33,470 bases of DNA from Actinomycetota bacterium. Its GTDB lineage: Bacteria > Actinomycetota > CADDZG01 > WHSQ01. Both the position numbers and the translations under genes were made by a program. Under the pieces are notes generated by a model, which saw only the letters and a program-made list of their open reading frames with translations, searched no databases and had not been told where the DNA came from. Below, one piece after another: positions 17,751 through 24,702 of the stretch (positions within the stretch are counted from its first letter, which is position 1; each line of letters starts with the position of its first letter). The DNA is taken from the NCBI GenBank assembly GCA_013695465.1, contig JACDAL010000007.1, positions 1 through 33,470 on the forward strand. The letters are read 5' to 3'.

Positions 17751-17789
17751 CAGCCCGGCCCGCTCCAGCCCGGCCCGCCCCAGCCCCCC
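17751..17789. repeat. 15-bp tandem repeat with minus-strand G-quadruplex motif
   Basis: CAGCCCGGCCCGCTC (17751-17765) is repeated with one change at 17766-17780, and a partial third copy follows. Bases 17769-17789 form C3-N2-C3-N1-C4-N2-C6, so the minus strand carries a canonical four-run G-quadruplex motif about 80 bases upstream of the leftward operon's start codon. Confidence 0.65.
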
Positions 17790-17845
17790 AGCTCTAACTC
17801 ACCCCGGCCCCTCTGCCGGCGGTGGCAAATGACCACGGTGTGCGT

Positions 17846-17969
17846 CTACCCACGTTCTTTCGTGGGTAGGAGCCCTCGGTCCGCGTTTGCCCCCGACAAC
17901 CGACGCCGATCCGGCGGGCCCAACCCGACCGCTCAGGCTCGGGAGCCCGTTATCCCGTGCTCTCGGGAT
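17846..17969 (+). promoter_or_regulatory. Structured leader upstream of the SpoIID gene
   Basis: CTACCCACG and CGTGGGTAG (17846-17869) form a perfect 9-bp stem with a TTCTTT loop. ATCCCG/CGGGAT at 17952-17969 forms a 6-bp stem, and GGCT/AGCC at 17936-17947 a short one. No T-run follows, so they are not ordinary terminators. They may be a cis-acting RNA or operators. No known riboswitch class could be assigned. Confidence 0.4.
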
Positions 17970-17988
17970 GTGGTTGTCTGGTCGGCTC

Positions 17989-19821
17989 ATGAGAAAACAA
18001 CCGCCCGCTACTCTGGCTTCTCATCGAGGTTTGGCCCAAAAACGACCGCATAGGTCGTTTCCGGGCCGAAGATCGCCGACCCCGGCCCTGTTCGTCGCGG
18101 CCCTCGTCGTCCTCTCGTTCCTCCTCCTCTCGGCCCCGGCCCACGCCTCTCGAACCGTCATCATCACCGGCGGCGGCTGGGGGCACGGCATCGGGATGTC
18201 GCAGTACGGCGCCTTGGGGCGAGCCCGGCTGGGCAAGAGCGCCCGCGAGATCCTGACTCACTACTACTCGGGGGTCGCGGTCGACCGTCAGCGCATGCCT
18301 CACCGGATCCGCGTCGGGCTGCTCCAGTACCGGAGCTCGATCAAGTTCAGGGGTTATGCCATGAGGTCCGGAGGGGGCCGGATCGAGCTCCGGCTGCGGG
18401 GATCGGCGGGGTCTTTTGCGGCCGGACCGGCCGGCACCAAGTGGCGCCTTGAGGCGAGCCCCGCGGGCGGAATGCGCATCTTCAAGGACGGCAAGAAGGT
18501 CGTTCGCAGCGGCAGGACAGTGTTCGCTCGCAGCAGAGCCCTGGTGGTGGTCTTCAGGAAATTCGGGACCATCCTCAGTGTTGCGGGCAAGCCCTACGAT
18601 TACGCGTTCGGCCGGCTCAAGGCAGGCTGGTACTCCTCGGACACCTGCGCAGCCGGCAACTGCCTGAGGCTGGTCGCGTCCCTTTCGATGCAGCACTACC
18701 TCTACGGGCTGGGCGAGGTGCCCTCATCGTGGCCCACCCAAGCGCTGCGGACACAGGCGATAGCGGGCCGCACGTACGCCTATCGCAGGGTCGTCACCGA
18801 CGGCCAGGACCGCTATCCGTGCGACTGCGCGGTCTACGACTCGACTCTCGATCAGGCCTACATCGGGGACGCCAAGCGCACCGGCTCGGGTGACTATTGG
18901 GACGAGTGGAAGGGGGCGGTCGACTCCACCAAGGGGATGATCGTCACCTACGGCGGGCAGCCGATACAGGCCCTCTACTCGTCCTCGTCCGGGGGCCATA
19001 CCGAGCATAACGAGAACGTCTGGGGCGGAAACGCCTACCCGTACTTGCGCGGAGTGCGGGACCGGGCGGACGGGGTCTCGGACAACCCCAACCACAGCTG
19101 GAGGTTCACGATGCCGTGGAAGTCGTTCTCCGCCCGTCTCAACTCTTATTACGGAGTCGGTGAGCTCAAGAGCTTCTCCCTGCTCAAGCCGTTCGGAGTG
19201 TCGGGGCGCGTCACCGTTCCCAAGGAAAGGGGGGGCGGGGTCAAGATCGTCGGGGGCGTCCGCAAGGTTCGCACCAGCGGCTGGTCGATTCGCTCCGCGC
19301 TCGCGCTCAAGGATTCGCTGTTCAGAGTGAAGGTCGTCTACGACGTGGCCCCGGCGTTTCAGGGCAGCCATGGCCTCGAGGCGAGCGGGGCCGTCTTCGC
19401 CGCCGGGCCCGTTCGCCGCATGGACTCGGGCGACCTGGTCCAGGATCTGCGCAACGGCAGGCTCACCTTCAACCGGCGCCGAGACGCGGTCGTGTGGCAG
19501 CACGGCCCTCTGCTCGGCGCCTATCTCGAGCTGGGCGGCGCCCGCGGCCCGCTCGGACTTCCGGTCTCGGGCACATGGGGCCGGGGCCCATATCTCGGAG
19601 CCAACTACGAGGGCGGATTGCTCCTGTGGTCGCGTGCCACCGGCGCCCATGCCGTCCCCGCCGCCCTGGTGCCCGCCTATCGCCGGCACGGCGGCCCTTC
19701 CGGGCAGCTTGGTCTCCCCGTCGCCGATGCCCTAGGCAAGCAGCGATTTCAGAGGTTCGAACGTGGCGTGATCTCCCACAGGAGGTCCGGCGTTCTCAGG
19801 GTGCTGGTGCGCAACTCCTAG
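17989..19821 (+). CDS. Exported SpoIID/LytB-domain protein with C-terminal LGFP-like repeats
   Basis: 610 residues from ATG 17989. TTG 17887 and ATG 17968 are alternatives in the same frame. A long basic n-region leads to the signal segment ALFVAALVVLSFLLLSAPAHAS. The SpoIID domain follows, with WGHGIGMSQYGALGRARLGK, the YLYGLGEVPSSWPTQALRTQ segment (its Glu is the expected catalytic residue), and YSSSSGGHTEHNENVWGG. SpoIID proteins are lytic transglycosylases acting on stem-peptide-free peptidoglycan. The last 150 residues hold two repeats of the GPLGLPVS / GQLGLPVADA kind, as in LGFP wall-binding modules. It probably acts in the cell wall. A strong stem-loop (18033-18067) lies within its signal-peptide-coding part. 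Confidence 0.88.
   Translation: MRKQPPATLASHRGLAQKRPHRSFPGRRSPTPALFVAALVVLSFLLLSAPAHASRTVIITGGGWGHGIGMSQYGALGRARLGKSAREILTHYYSGVAVDRQRMPHRIRVGLLQYRSSIKFRGYAMRSGGGRIELRLRGSAGSFAAGPAGTKWRLEASPAGGMRIFKDGKKVVRSGRTVFARSRALVVVFRKFGTILSVAGKPYDYAFGRLKAGWYSSDTCAAGNCLRLVASLSMQHYLYGLGEVPSSWPTQALRTQAIAGRTYAYRRVVTDGQDRYPCDCAVYDSTLDQAYIGDAKRTGSGDYWDEWKGAVDSTKGMIVTYGGQPIQALYSSSSGGHTEHNENVWGGNAYPYLRGVRDRADGVSDNPNHSWRFTMPWKSFSARLNSYYGVGELKSFSLLKPFGVSGRVTVPKERGGGVKIVGGVRKVRTSGWSIRSALALKDSLFRVKVVYDVAPAFQGSHGLEASGAVFAAGPVRRMDSGDLVQDLRNGRLTFNRRRDAVVWQHGPLLGAYLELGGARGPLGLPVSGTWGRGPYLGANYEGGLLLWSRATGAHAVPAALVPAYRRHGGPSGQLGLPVADALGKQRFQRFERGVISHRRSGVLRVLVRNS
18033..18067. repeat. Stem-loop in the 5' part of the SpoIID gene
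   Basis: AAACGACC (18040-18047) pairs with GGTCGTTT (18053-18060) around a GCATA loop. GGCCC (18033-18037) pairs with GGGCC (18063-18067) beyond a 2x2 internal loop, giving 13 paired bases. It lies 45-80 bases after the proposed ATG. Confidence 0.7.
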
Positions 19822-19828
19822 CGGCTAC

Positions 19829-19834
19829 TAGACT
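19829..19834 (+). promoter_or_regulatory. Probable leaderless promoter -10 of the SMR-like gene
   Basis: TAGACT lies eight bases before ATG 19843 and just after the SpoIID stop, with no ribosome-binding sequence. No good -35 is visible. Confidence 0.35.
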
Positions 19835-19842
19835 CCCCGTCC

Positions 19843-20268
19843 ATGTCACCAGTCGGCTTCGCAATCCGCGCGGCGGGCTTCTGGAGCACGTTCCTGATTC
19901 TGCTCGTGAGCGTGGTCTTTGCCTTCGGGGGCCAGCTCATGCTCAAGGCGGCCATGAACGAGATCGGCCATATCGGTACTCAGGAGCTGGGATCGCCCGC
20001 GAGCACCCTGTCGCGCGCCGCGCGCGAGCCCAAGCTGTGGACGGGTCTCCTCTTGTTCGCCGTTTCCGCCCTGTTTTGGCTCGTCGTGTTGTCGCGCATC
20101 CCCCTGTCGGTGGCCTACCCCTCGGTGGGAATGTCGTATGTCTTCGTCGTGCTGTTCTCCCGGCTCTGGCTCCACGAGCATGTTCCGCCACTCCGCTGGG
20201 TCGGCGTTGGCATCGTGGTGGTCGGAATCGTCATCGTCGGCCTCTCCTTCGACCGGACCCCCGGTTAG
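19843..20268 (+). CDS. Small four-helix EamA/SMR-like membrane protein
   Basis: 141 residues with four hydrophobic segments: FLILLVSVVFAFGGQLML, LWTGLLLFAVSALFWLVVL, a third around AYPSVGMSYVFVVLF, and WVGVGIVVVGIVIVGLSF. The first helix ends in GGQLMLKAAM and the third holds the Pro/Ser-rich SVAYPSVGMSYVFV pattern, as in small multidrug resistance and ArnE/ArnF-type half transporters, which work as dimers. A loop of about 35 residues separates helices 1 and 2. In this cluster, and two bases before a GDP-sugar enzyme gene, transport of a lipid-linked sugar is a reasonable inference, but drug efflux cannot be excluded. Confidence 0.8.
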   Translation: MSPVGFAIRAAGFWSTFLILLVSVVFAFGGQLMLKAAMNEIGHIGTQELGSPASTLSRAAREPKLWTGLLLFAVSALFWLVVLSRIPLSVAYPSVGMSYVFVVLFSRLWLHEHVPPLRWVGVGIVVVGIVIVGLSFDRTPG

Positions 20269-20270
20269 CC

Positions 20271-21206
20271 TTGCGCATCCTGGTCACAGGCGCCGAGGGC
20301 TTCGTGGGTGGGTTCCTGGCCGCCTCCCTCAAGGGCGACGGTCATGAGGTCTTTGCCCTGTCACGGCGAGGCGCACAAGGGATGCTCGAATGTAACCTCA
20401 CCGATCCTCAGGCGGTCGGGCGCGCCGTCAAGACGAGCGCTCCGGATCAGGTCTTTCACCTTGCGGCCCAGGCCAGCGCGGCCCGCTCCTGGACCGAGCC
20501 GGCCCTCACCTACGAGGTAAACGTCACCGGGACCCATCTCTTGCTGGAGGAGCTGAGGGCATACGCGCCGGCGGCACGGGTGCTGCTCGCCTGCACCTCG
20601 GACGAGTACGGCGCCGTCGCCCCGGAGGACTGCCCCATAGACGAGGACACGCCCCTGCGCCCCCTGTCTCCTTATGCGGTCAGCAAGGTGGCCGAGGAGT
20701 GGCTCGGCCGAATGTTCTTCTCAGCCTTCGGGATGGCGGTCATTGCGACGCGCGCCTTCATGCACATAGGTCCCGGCCAGCCCCCTCGCTTCGCGACCGC
20801 AGACTGGGCACGGCGGATAGCGCTCGCAGAAGCGGGGCTACAGGCGCCGGTGATCAGAGTCGGCAACCTGGCGCTCAGGCGGGAGCTCGGTGACGTGCGC
20901 GACGTGGTAGCTGCCTACCGGGCTGCGCTCGACTTCGGGTCGGCGGGCGAGGCCTACAACGTCGCAACCGGCGAGGCCCCCACGCTCGAGGAGACGCTCC
21001 TGACTTTGGTGGGCATGTCCGAGACGGAGTTCACGATCGAGGTAGATCCTGCCCGCATCCGTCCGGCCGACCCCCCGATCCTTCAGGGCGATGCCTCCAA
21101 ACTCGAGCACGCCACCGGGTGGGCGCCCAAGCATCGCCTCGAGAACACTCTCGCCGAGGTGCTCGATCACTGGCGATCACGGGTGAGGGGAGGCATGGAG
21201 GGGTGA
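20271..21206 (+). CDS. NAD(P)-dependent GDP-sugar epimerase/reductase (GMD/RMD-like extended SDR)
   Basis: 311 residues from TTG 20271, two bases after the SMR-like stop. The frame extends upstream without stops but only through the two preceding genes. The Rossmann motif ILVTGAEGFVGGFLA, FHLAAQASAARSW, the catalytic ACTSDEYG and YAVSK residues, and the RAFMHIGPGQPPRF region fit the GDP-mannose dehydratase / GDP-6-deoxy-4-keto-mannose reductase branch. RMD makes GDP-D-rhamnose. A nucleotidyltransferase gene overlaps its stop. Substrate assignment is inferred. A 4,6-dehydratase role is less likely given the shorter length. Confidence 0.8.
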   Translation: MRILVTGAEGFVGGFLAASLKGDGHEVFALSRRGAQGMLECNLTDPQAVGRAVKTSAPDQVFHLAAQASAARSWTEPALTYEVNVTGTHLLLEELRAYAPAARVLLACTSDEYGAVAPEDCPIDEDTPLRPLSPYAVSKVAEEWLGRMFFSAFGMAVIATRAFMHIGPGQPPRFATADWARRIALAEAGLQAPVIRVGNLALRRELGDVRDVVAAYRAALDFGSAGEAYNVATGEAPTLEETLLTLVGMSETEFTIEVDPARIRPADPPILQGDASKLEHATGWAPKHRLENTLAEVLDHWRSRVRGGMEG

Positions 21207-22192
21207 AGGCGCTCATCCTCACCGGCGGCTTCGGGACCCGTCTCAGGCCGCTTACCCATACCCGGCCTAAGCATCTGCTTCCCATCGCCAACCGGCCGCA
21301 CGTCGAGCATGTTTTCGACCTCCTGGTGAGGCAGGGGGTCTCGGACGTCGTCCTCCTGACCTCCTATCTCGCCAAGGCCTTCGCGCCCGCAATCGAGCGG
21401 GGAGGCCAAATGGGCCTTCATGTCGAGGTCACCCACGAGGAGGAACCCCTGGGCACGGCCGGGGCCATCAAGAACGCGCAGAGCCTGGTGGGGGAGGAGG
21501 CGCTGCTGGTCTTCAACGGTGACATCCTGACCGACGTCGATCTCTCCAAGGTGGTCGAGTGGCACCGCCGCCGGGCCGCCGAGGCCACGATCCTGCTCAC
21601 ACCGGTTGAGGATCCCTCGGCTTTCGGGGTGGTGCCCACCGAGCCCGACGGCAGGGTGCTCGGCTTCATCGAAAAGCCCCCCGCCGGCACCGCGCCCACC
21701 AACCTCATCAACGCCGGGGTATACGTCTTCGAGCCCTCGATTCTCGACCGCATCCCCGCGGACGAGGTGTGGTCGGCCGAGCACCAGCTCTTTCCCCAGC
21801 TGGTCGAGGAGGGCGCGGCGCTCTACGCGCTCGGCGGCGACGCCTATTGGATGGACATCGGCACGCCCCAAAAGTTCCTCGAGGCAAACCTCGACGCGCT
21901 TGCCGGCCGCTTCGTCACCGAGGCAGTGGGGGAGCCGGGGGTCGGGGCGGTGGTGGCAGGCGAGGGTGTCGAGATACACCCCGACGCCGTGGTCACCGAT
22001 GCCTGCCTGGGGGCCGGCACGCGTATCTTCGAGGCCAGGGTCGAACGCTCTGTGCTCCTGCCCGGTGCGGTCGTGGGGGAGGGCGCCGTCGTCAGGGGAG
22101 CCGTGCTCGGCGAGGGCGTAGTCGTGGAGGCGGGGGCCGAGGCCGTGGACGTCACCGTCGCGGACCACGAGGTACTCGCAGCCTCAGGTTGA
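21203..22192 (+). CDS. Sugar-1-phosphate nucleotidyltransferase (mannose-1-phosphate guanylyltransferase-like)
   Basis: 329 residues from a GTG overlapping the previous stop (GTGA). The nucleotide-binding signature LTGGFGTRLRPLT followed by RPKHLLPIANRPHVEH is intact. FNGDILTDVD holds the metal-binding Asp. GFIEKPP and LINAGVYVFEPSIL give the rest of the catalytic domain. After about residue 245, repeated valine/alanine hexapeptides (VVGEGAVVRGAVLGEGVVV) form a short left-handed beta-helix. These enzymes make NDP-sugars from sugar-1-phosphate. GDP-mannose is the best guess, since two GDP-sugar enzymes are encoded nearby. A glucose-1-phosphate enzyme is possible. Confidence 0.88.
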   Translation: MKALILTGGFGTRLRPLTHTRPKHLLPIANRPHVEHVFDLLVRQGVSDVVLLTSYLAKAFAPAIERGGQMGLHVEVTHEEEPLGTAGAIKNAQSLVGEEALLVFNGDILTDVDLSKVVEWHRRRAAEATILLTPVEDPSAFGVVPTEPDGRVLGFIEKPPAGTAPTNLINAGVYVFEPSILDRIPADEVWSAEHQLFPQLVEEGAALYALGGDAYWMDIGTPQKFLEANLDALAGRFVTEAVGEPGVGAVVAGEGVEIHPDAVVTDACLGAGTRIFEARVERSVLLPGAVVGEGAVVRGAVLGEGVVVEAGAEAVDVTVADHEVLAASG

Positions 22193-22241
22193 CCACCCAA
22201 CTCAAAAGCGAACTCGGTGCTCGAAACCGGACAAAAGTCCG

Positions 22242-22247
22242 TATTCT
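22242..22247 (+). promoter_or_regulatory. Probable leaderless promoter -10 of the PhoX-like gene
   Basis: TATTCT lies seven bases before ATG 22255 with no ribosome-binding sequence between. Just upstream, GGAC-aaaa-GTCC (22229-22240) is a small inverted repeat that could bind a regulator. The -35 region is weak. Confidence 0.45.
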
Positions 22248-22254
22248 GAGTCCC

Positions 22255-23673
22255 ATGAGTGAGCTGTGGACTCCCCGAAACATGGACCGCCGACGCTTCC
22301 TGCGCCTCGGCGCGGCCTCGGCCGGAGCGTTATTGGTGGCCTGCTCGGTGGACGAAGGGGATCCCTCGAACGGGGGCGGGGGAGGAAATGGGGGGCCCCG
22401 GCCTGCTCCCGGCGCGTTCGGGCGCCCCCTAGAGGACTCCGGCGGCCTGTTGGACCTCCCGCGGCGCTTCCAGTACCGGATCCTGTCGGACCCCGACACC
22501 CCCCTGGCGAGCGGTGCCCCGAACCCCGGCCACCCCGATGGGATGGCCGCCTTCGAGGGCCCCGGCGGAGCCACTCTTCTCATGCGCAACCATGAGCTGG
22601 AGGACGACGAGGGCCCTCGGGTCGAGGGAGAAAACCCCTTCGATTCCGATGCGGCCGGCGGGACCACCGTTCTGGTCGTCCACCCCGACCGCCGGGTCAC
22701 GGACTCCTACGTGTCCTCCTCCGGCACCGACAGCAACTGTGCGGGGGCGGCCACGCCATGGGGAACCTGGCTGACCTGCGAGGAGACGGACTCGGACGAG
22801 CACGGCTACGTCTTCGAGATCGACCCCGCCGATCCCGAGAGCGACCTCTCCCGGTCCCCGCTGCGAGACATGGGCCGCTTCGCACACGAGGCCGGTGGTG
22901 TCGACCCGGAGACCGGCATCGTCTACCTCACCGAAGACAACGGCCCCCAAAGCTTTCTCTACCGCTTCCTGCCCGACGACACCTCGGGGCGGCCGGGGTC
23001 TCTGGCCGAGGGGGGGAGCCTTCAGGCCCTGGCGCTCGCCGATGACGAGGGCGTGGACGGCTCAGGCCTCGAGCAGGGACGCGCCTATCAAGAAAGCTGG
23101 GTCGACGTCGATCCGGAGGTCGCCAACGATTCTGCGGCCGGCGCCGGGGCGGTTCGATTCACCCGGCTCGAGGGGGCGTGGTTCTCGGACGGGGTGCTGT
23201 GGTTCAACGACACCAACGGAGGCGCCGAGGGCCTGGGACAGACCTTCCGCTATCGCCCTGCAGCCGAGTCCCTCGAGCTGTTTTACGAGAGCTCGGAGGA
23301 GGGCGCGATGAAGGCGCCCGACAACGCCCACGTGACCGCCTGGGGTGACTTCTTCTTCGTGGAGGACTGGCGGGACGACAACCGCGTCATGGGCTTGACC
23401 CCGGACGGGAAGGTCTACGAGTTCGCCGCCAACCGCCTCAACGACTCGGAGCTCACCGGGCCCTGCTTCTCACCGGACGGCCGTACGATGTTCGTGTGCT
23501 TCCAGGACCCTGGGATCACATTCGCGATCTGGGGACCGTTCCCCGGGCCCAGCGCTGCTCGCCGGGCGCGCCTGGCGATCGCGGCCCCGCCCTTTGACCT
23601 TGGTCTCACCGGGCTCGCGATAGCTGATGTGCGACAGTCGCATTGCAACCACCGAAAGAGGTGGCTGATGTGA
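22255..23673 (+). CDS. Tat-exported PhoX-like (DUF839) lipoprotein
   Basis: 472 residues. The N-terminus MDRRRFLRLGAASAGALLVAC combines a twin-arginine motif with a lipobox ending in Cys, so the folded protein should be exported by Tat and then lipidated. A Gly/Asn-rich linker follows. The body has the DUF839/PhoX beta-propeller features: MRNHELEDDEGPRVEGENPF, TPWGTWLTCEETDS, GRFAHEAGGVDPETGIVYLT, GAWFSDGVLWFND and the end LTGPCFSPDGRTMFVCFQDPG. PhoX enzymes are Ca/Fe phosphatases. Here the role may be phosphate release at the surface, or an unrelated function. The last residues are encoded by a palindromic repeat, so the C-terminus may have been altered by it. Confidence 0.87.
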   Translation: MSELWTPRNMDRRRFLRLGAASAGALLVACSVDEGDPSNGGGGGNGGPRPAPGAFGRPLEDSGGLLDLPRRFQYRILSDPDTPLASGAPNPGHPDGMAAFEGPGGATLLMRNHELEDDEGPRVEGENPFDSDAAGGTTVLVVHPDRRVTDSYVSSSGTDSNCAGAATPWGTWLTCEETDSDEHGYVFEIDPADPESDLSRSPLRDMGRFAHEAGGVDPETGIVYLTEDNGPQSFLYRFLPDDTSGRPGSLAEGGSLQALALADDEGVDGSGLEQGRAYQESWVDVDPEVANDSAAGAGAVRFTRLEGAWFSDGVLWFNDTNGGAEGLGQTFRYRPAAESLELFYESSEEGAMKAPDNAHVTAWGDFFFVEDWRDDNRVMGLTPDGKVYEFAANRLNDSELTGPCFSPDGRTMFVCFQDPGITFAIWGPFPGPSAARRARLAIAAPPFDLGLTGLAIADVRQSHCNHRKRWLM

Positions 23674-23693
23674 GACAGTCGCACGACAACCAC
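23620..23693. repeat. Two tandem 33-bp imperfect palindromes
   Basis: Copies at 23620-23652 and 23661-23693 are 41 bases apart and match at 26 of 30 aligned bases in the core. Each centres on TGCGAC-A-GTCGCA (second copy TGAGAC-A-GTCGCA) and has arms ending CAACCAC. The first lies inside the 3' end of the PhoX-like gene and the second spans its TGA. The next gene starts 38 bases later. They look like a pair of operators or a short REP-type element. Confidence 0.75.
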
Positions 23694-23730
23694 TTGGGCT
23701 CGGCGGGTCGATCAATGGGAGGACGAAAGC

Positions 23731-24702
23731 GTGAGCGTGCTGGTAACCGGGGCCTCTGGCTTCATCGGCTCCCACGTAGTCGATGCTCTGGTCGCCCAAG
23801 GGGAGGATGTCGTAGGGATCGACGACCTGTCCTCGGGCTCGCTGGATAATCTCGCCGGAGCACGCAGCTCGGGAGCGGGAAAGCTCACTTTCCACCGCCT
23901 CGACATCACCTCCGAGGCGGTCGCCGAGGCTATCGCCAGAACCAGGCCCGAGGTGGTCTTCCACCTCGCCGCCCAGGTGGACGTGCGCAAGTCGGTGGCG
24001 GACCCCGTTCACGATGCGATGATCAATGTCATCGGGACTTTGCGGGTCCTGCAGGCGGCGTCGGAGTCGGGCACCGACAAGGTCGTCTTCACCTCTTCCG
24101 GCGGCTGCATTTACGGCGAGCCCGATGCAAGCCGGTTGCCGGTCACCGAGGATCAGGTCTACTCGGCGGAGGCGATGCCCGAGTCTCCCTACGGGGTCTC
24201 CAAGAAAGTGATGCTGGATTACCTGCGCTACTTCCGGGCCGTCAAGGGCCTTGATTACACTGCCCTGGCGCTGTCGAACGTCTACGGACCCCGGCAGGAG
24301 CCGGCCAGCGAGGTGGGCCTCGAGGGACAGGTCGTCGCCATCTTCAGCCGCAGGCTCCTCGGCGGCAAGCCCTGCACCATCTACGGGGACGGCACCCAGA
24401 CCAGGGATTTCGTCTACGTTTCAGACGTGGCCGCCGCGTTCGTGGCCGCCCGCAAGGGAGGCTCCGGGGAGTTGATCAACATCGGTTCGGGCGCAGAGCT
24501 GTCGGTTACCGACCTATACGATCGCCTCAAGGCCCTCATCGGCGTAGATCTCGAGCCCGCGCATGCCGCCGCCCGCCCCGGAGAGCTGCAGCGAATCGTT
24601 GTCGATTCGTCCAAGGCCGCGGCCGTCCTGGGATGGAAGCCTGCGGTCGGGCTCGACGAGGGACTGGGCAGGACGGTCGAATACTTTCGTGCTCACCCCT
24701 GA
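23731..24702 (+). CDS. NAD-dependent sugar epimerase (UDP-glucose 4-epimerase-like)
   Basis: 323 residues from GTG 23731, with GGAGG eight bases upstream. It is an extended SDR: LVTGASGFIGSHVVDAL binds NAD. VFHLAAQVDVRKSVADP, the catalytic SSGGCIYGE region, YGVSKK and SNVYGPRQ follow. YGDGTQTRDFVYVSDVA and the LGWKPAVGLDEGLGRTV tail are usual for nucleotide-sugar 4-epimerases of polysaccharide clusters. It would interconvert UDP-sugars at C4, but the exact sugar cannot be read. It is preceded by the two palindromes, which may regulate it, and followed by a long gene-free region. Confidence 0.88.
   Translation: MSVLVTGASGFIGSHVVDALVAQGEDVVGIDDLSSGSLDNLAGARSSGAGKLTFHRLDITSEAVAEAIARTRPEVVFHLAAQVDVRKSVADPVHDAMINVIGTLRVLQAASESGTDKVVFTSSGGCIYGEPDASRLPVTEDQVYSAEAMPESPYGVSKKVMLDYLRYFRAVKGLDYTALALSNVYGPRQEPASEVGLEGQVVAIFSRRLLGGKPCTIYGDGTQTRDFVYVSDVAAAFVAARKGGSGELINIGSGAELSVTDLYDRLKALIGVDLEPAHAAARPGELQRIVVDSSKAAAVLGWKPAVGLDEGLGRTVEYFRAHP

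Larger units (their letters stand above)
17689..17988. other. Divergent intergenic region, C-rich then hairpin-rich
   Basis: 300 bases between the leftward glycosyltransferase operon and the SpoIID gene. The half next to the transferase is almost pure C/G with strong strand bias and short tandem repeats. The half next to SpoIID carries several inverted repeats. No gene is supported in it. Confidence 0.6.

Noticed and set aside
17823-17990. c-di-AMP (ydaO/yuaA) riboswitch upstream of the SpoIID gene
   Set aside because: Short strings such as GGGTAGGAGCCC and AACCCGACCGCT recall parts of that class, but the GGGGAACC-like and GGGTGAA-like conserved blocks are absent and the spacing does not fit.
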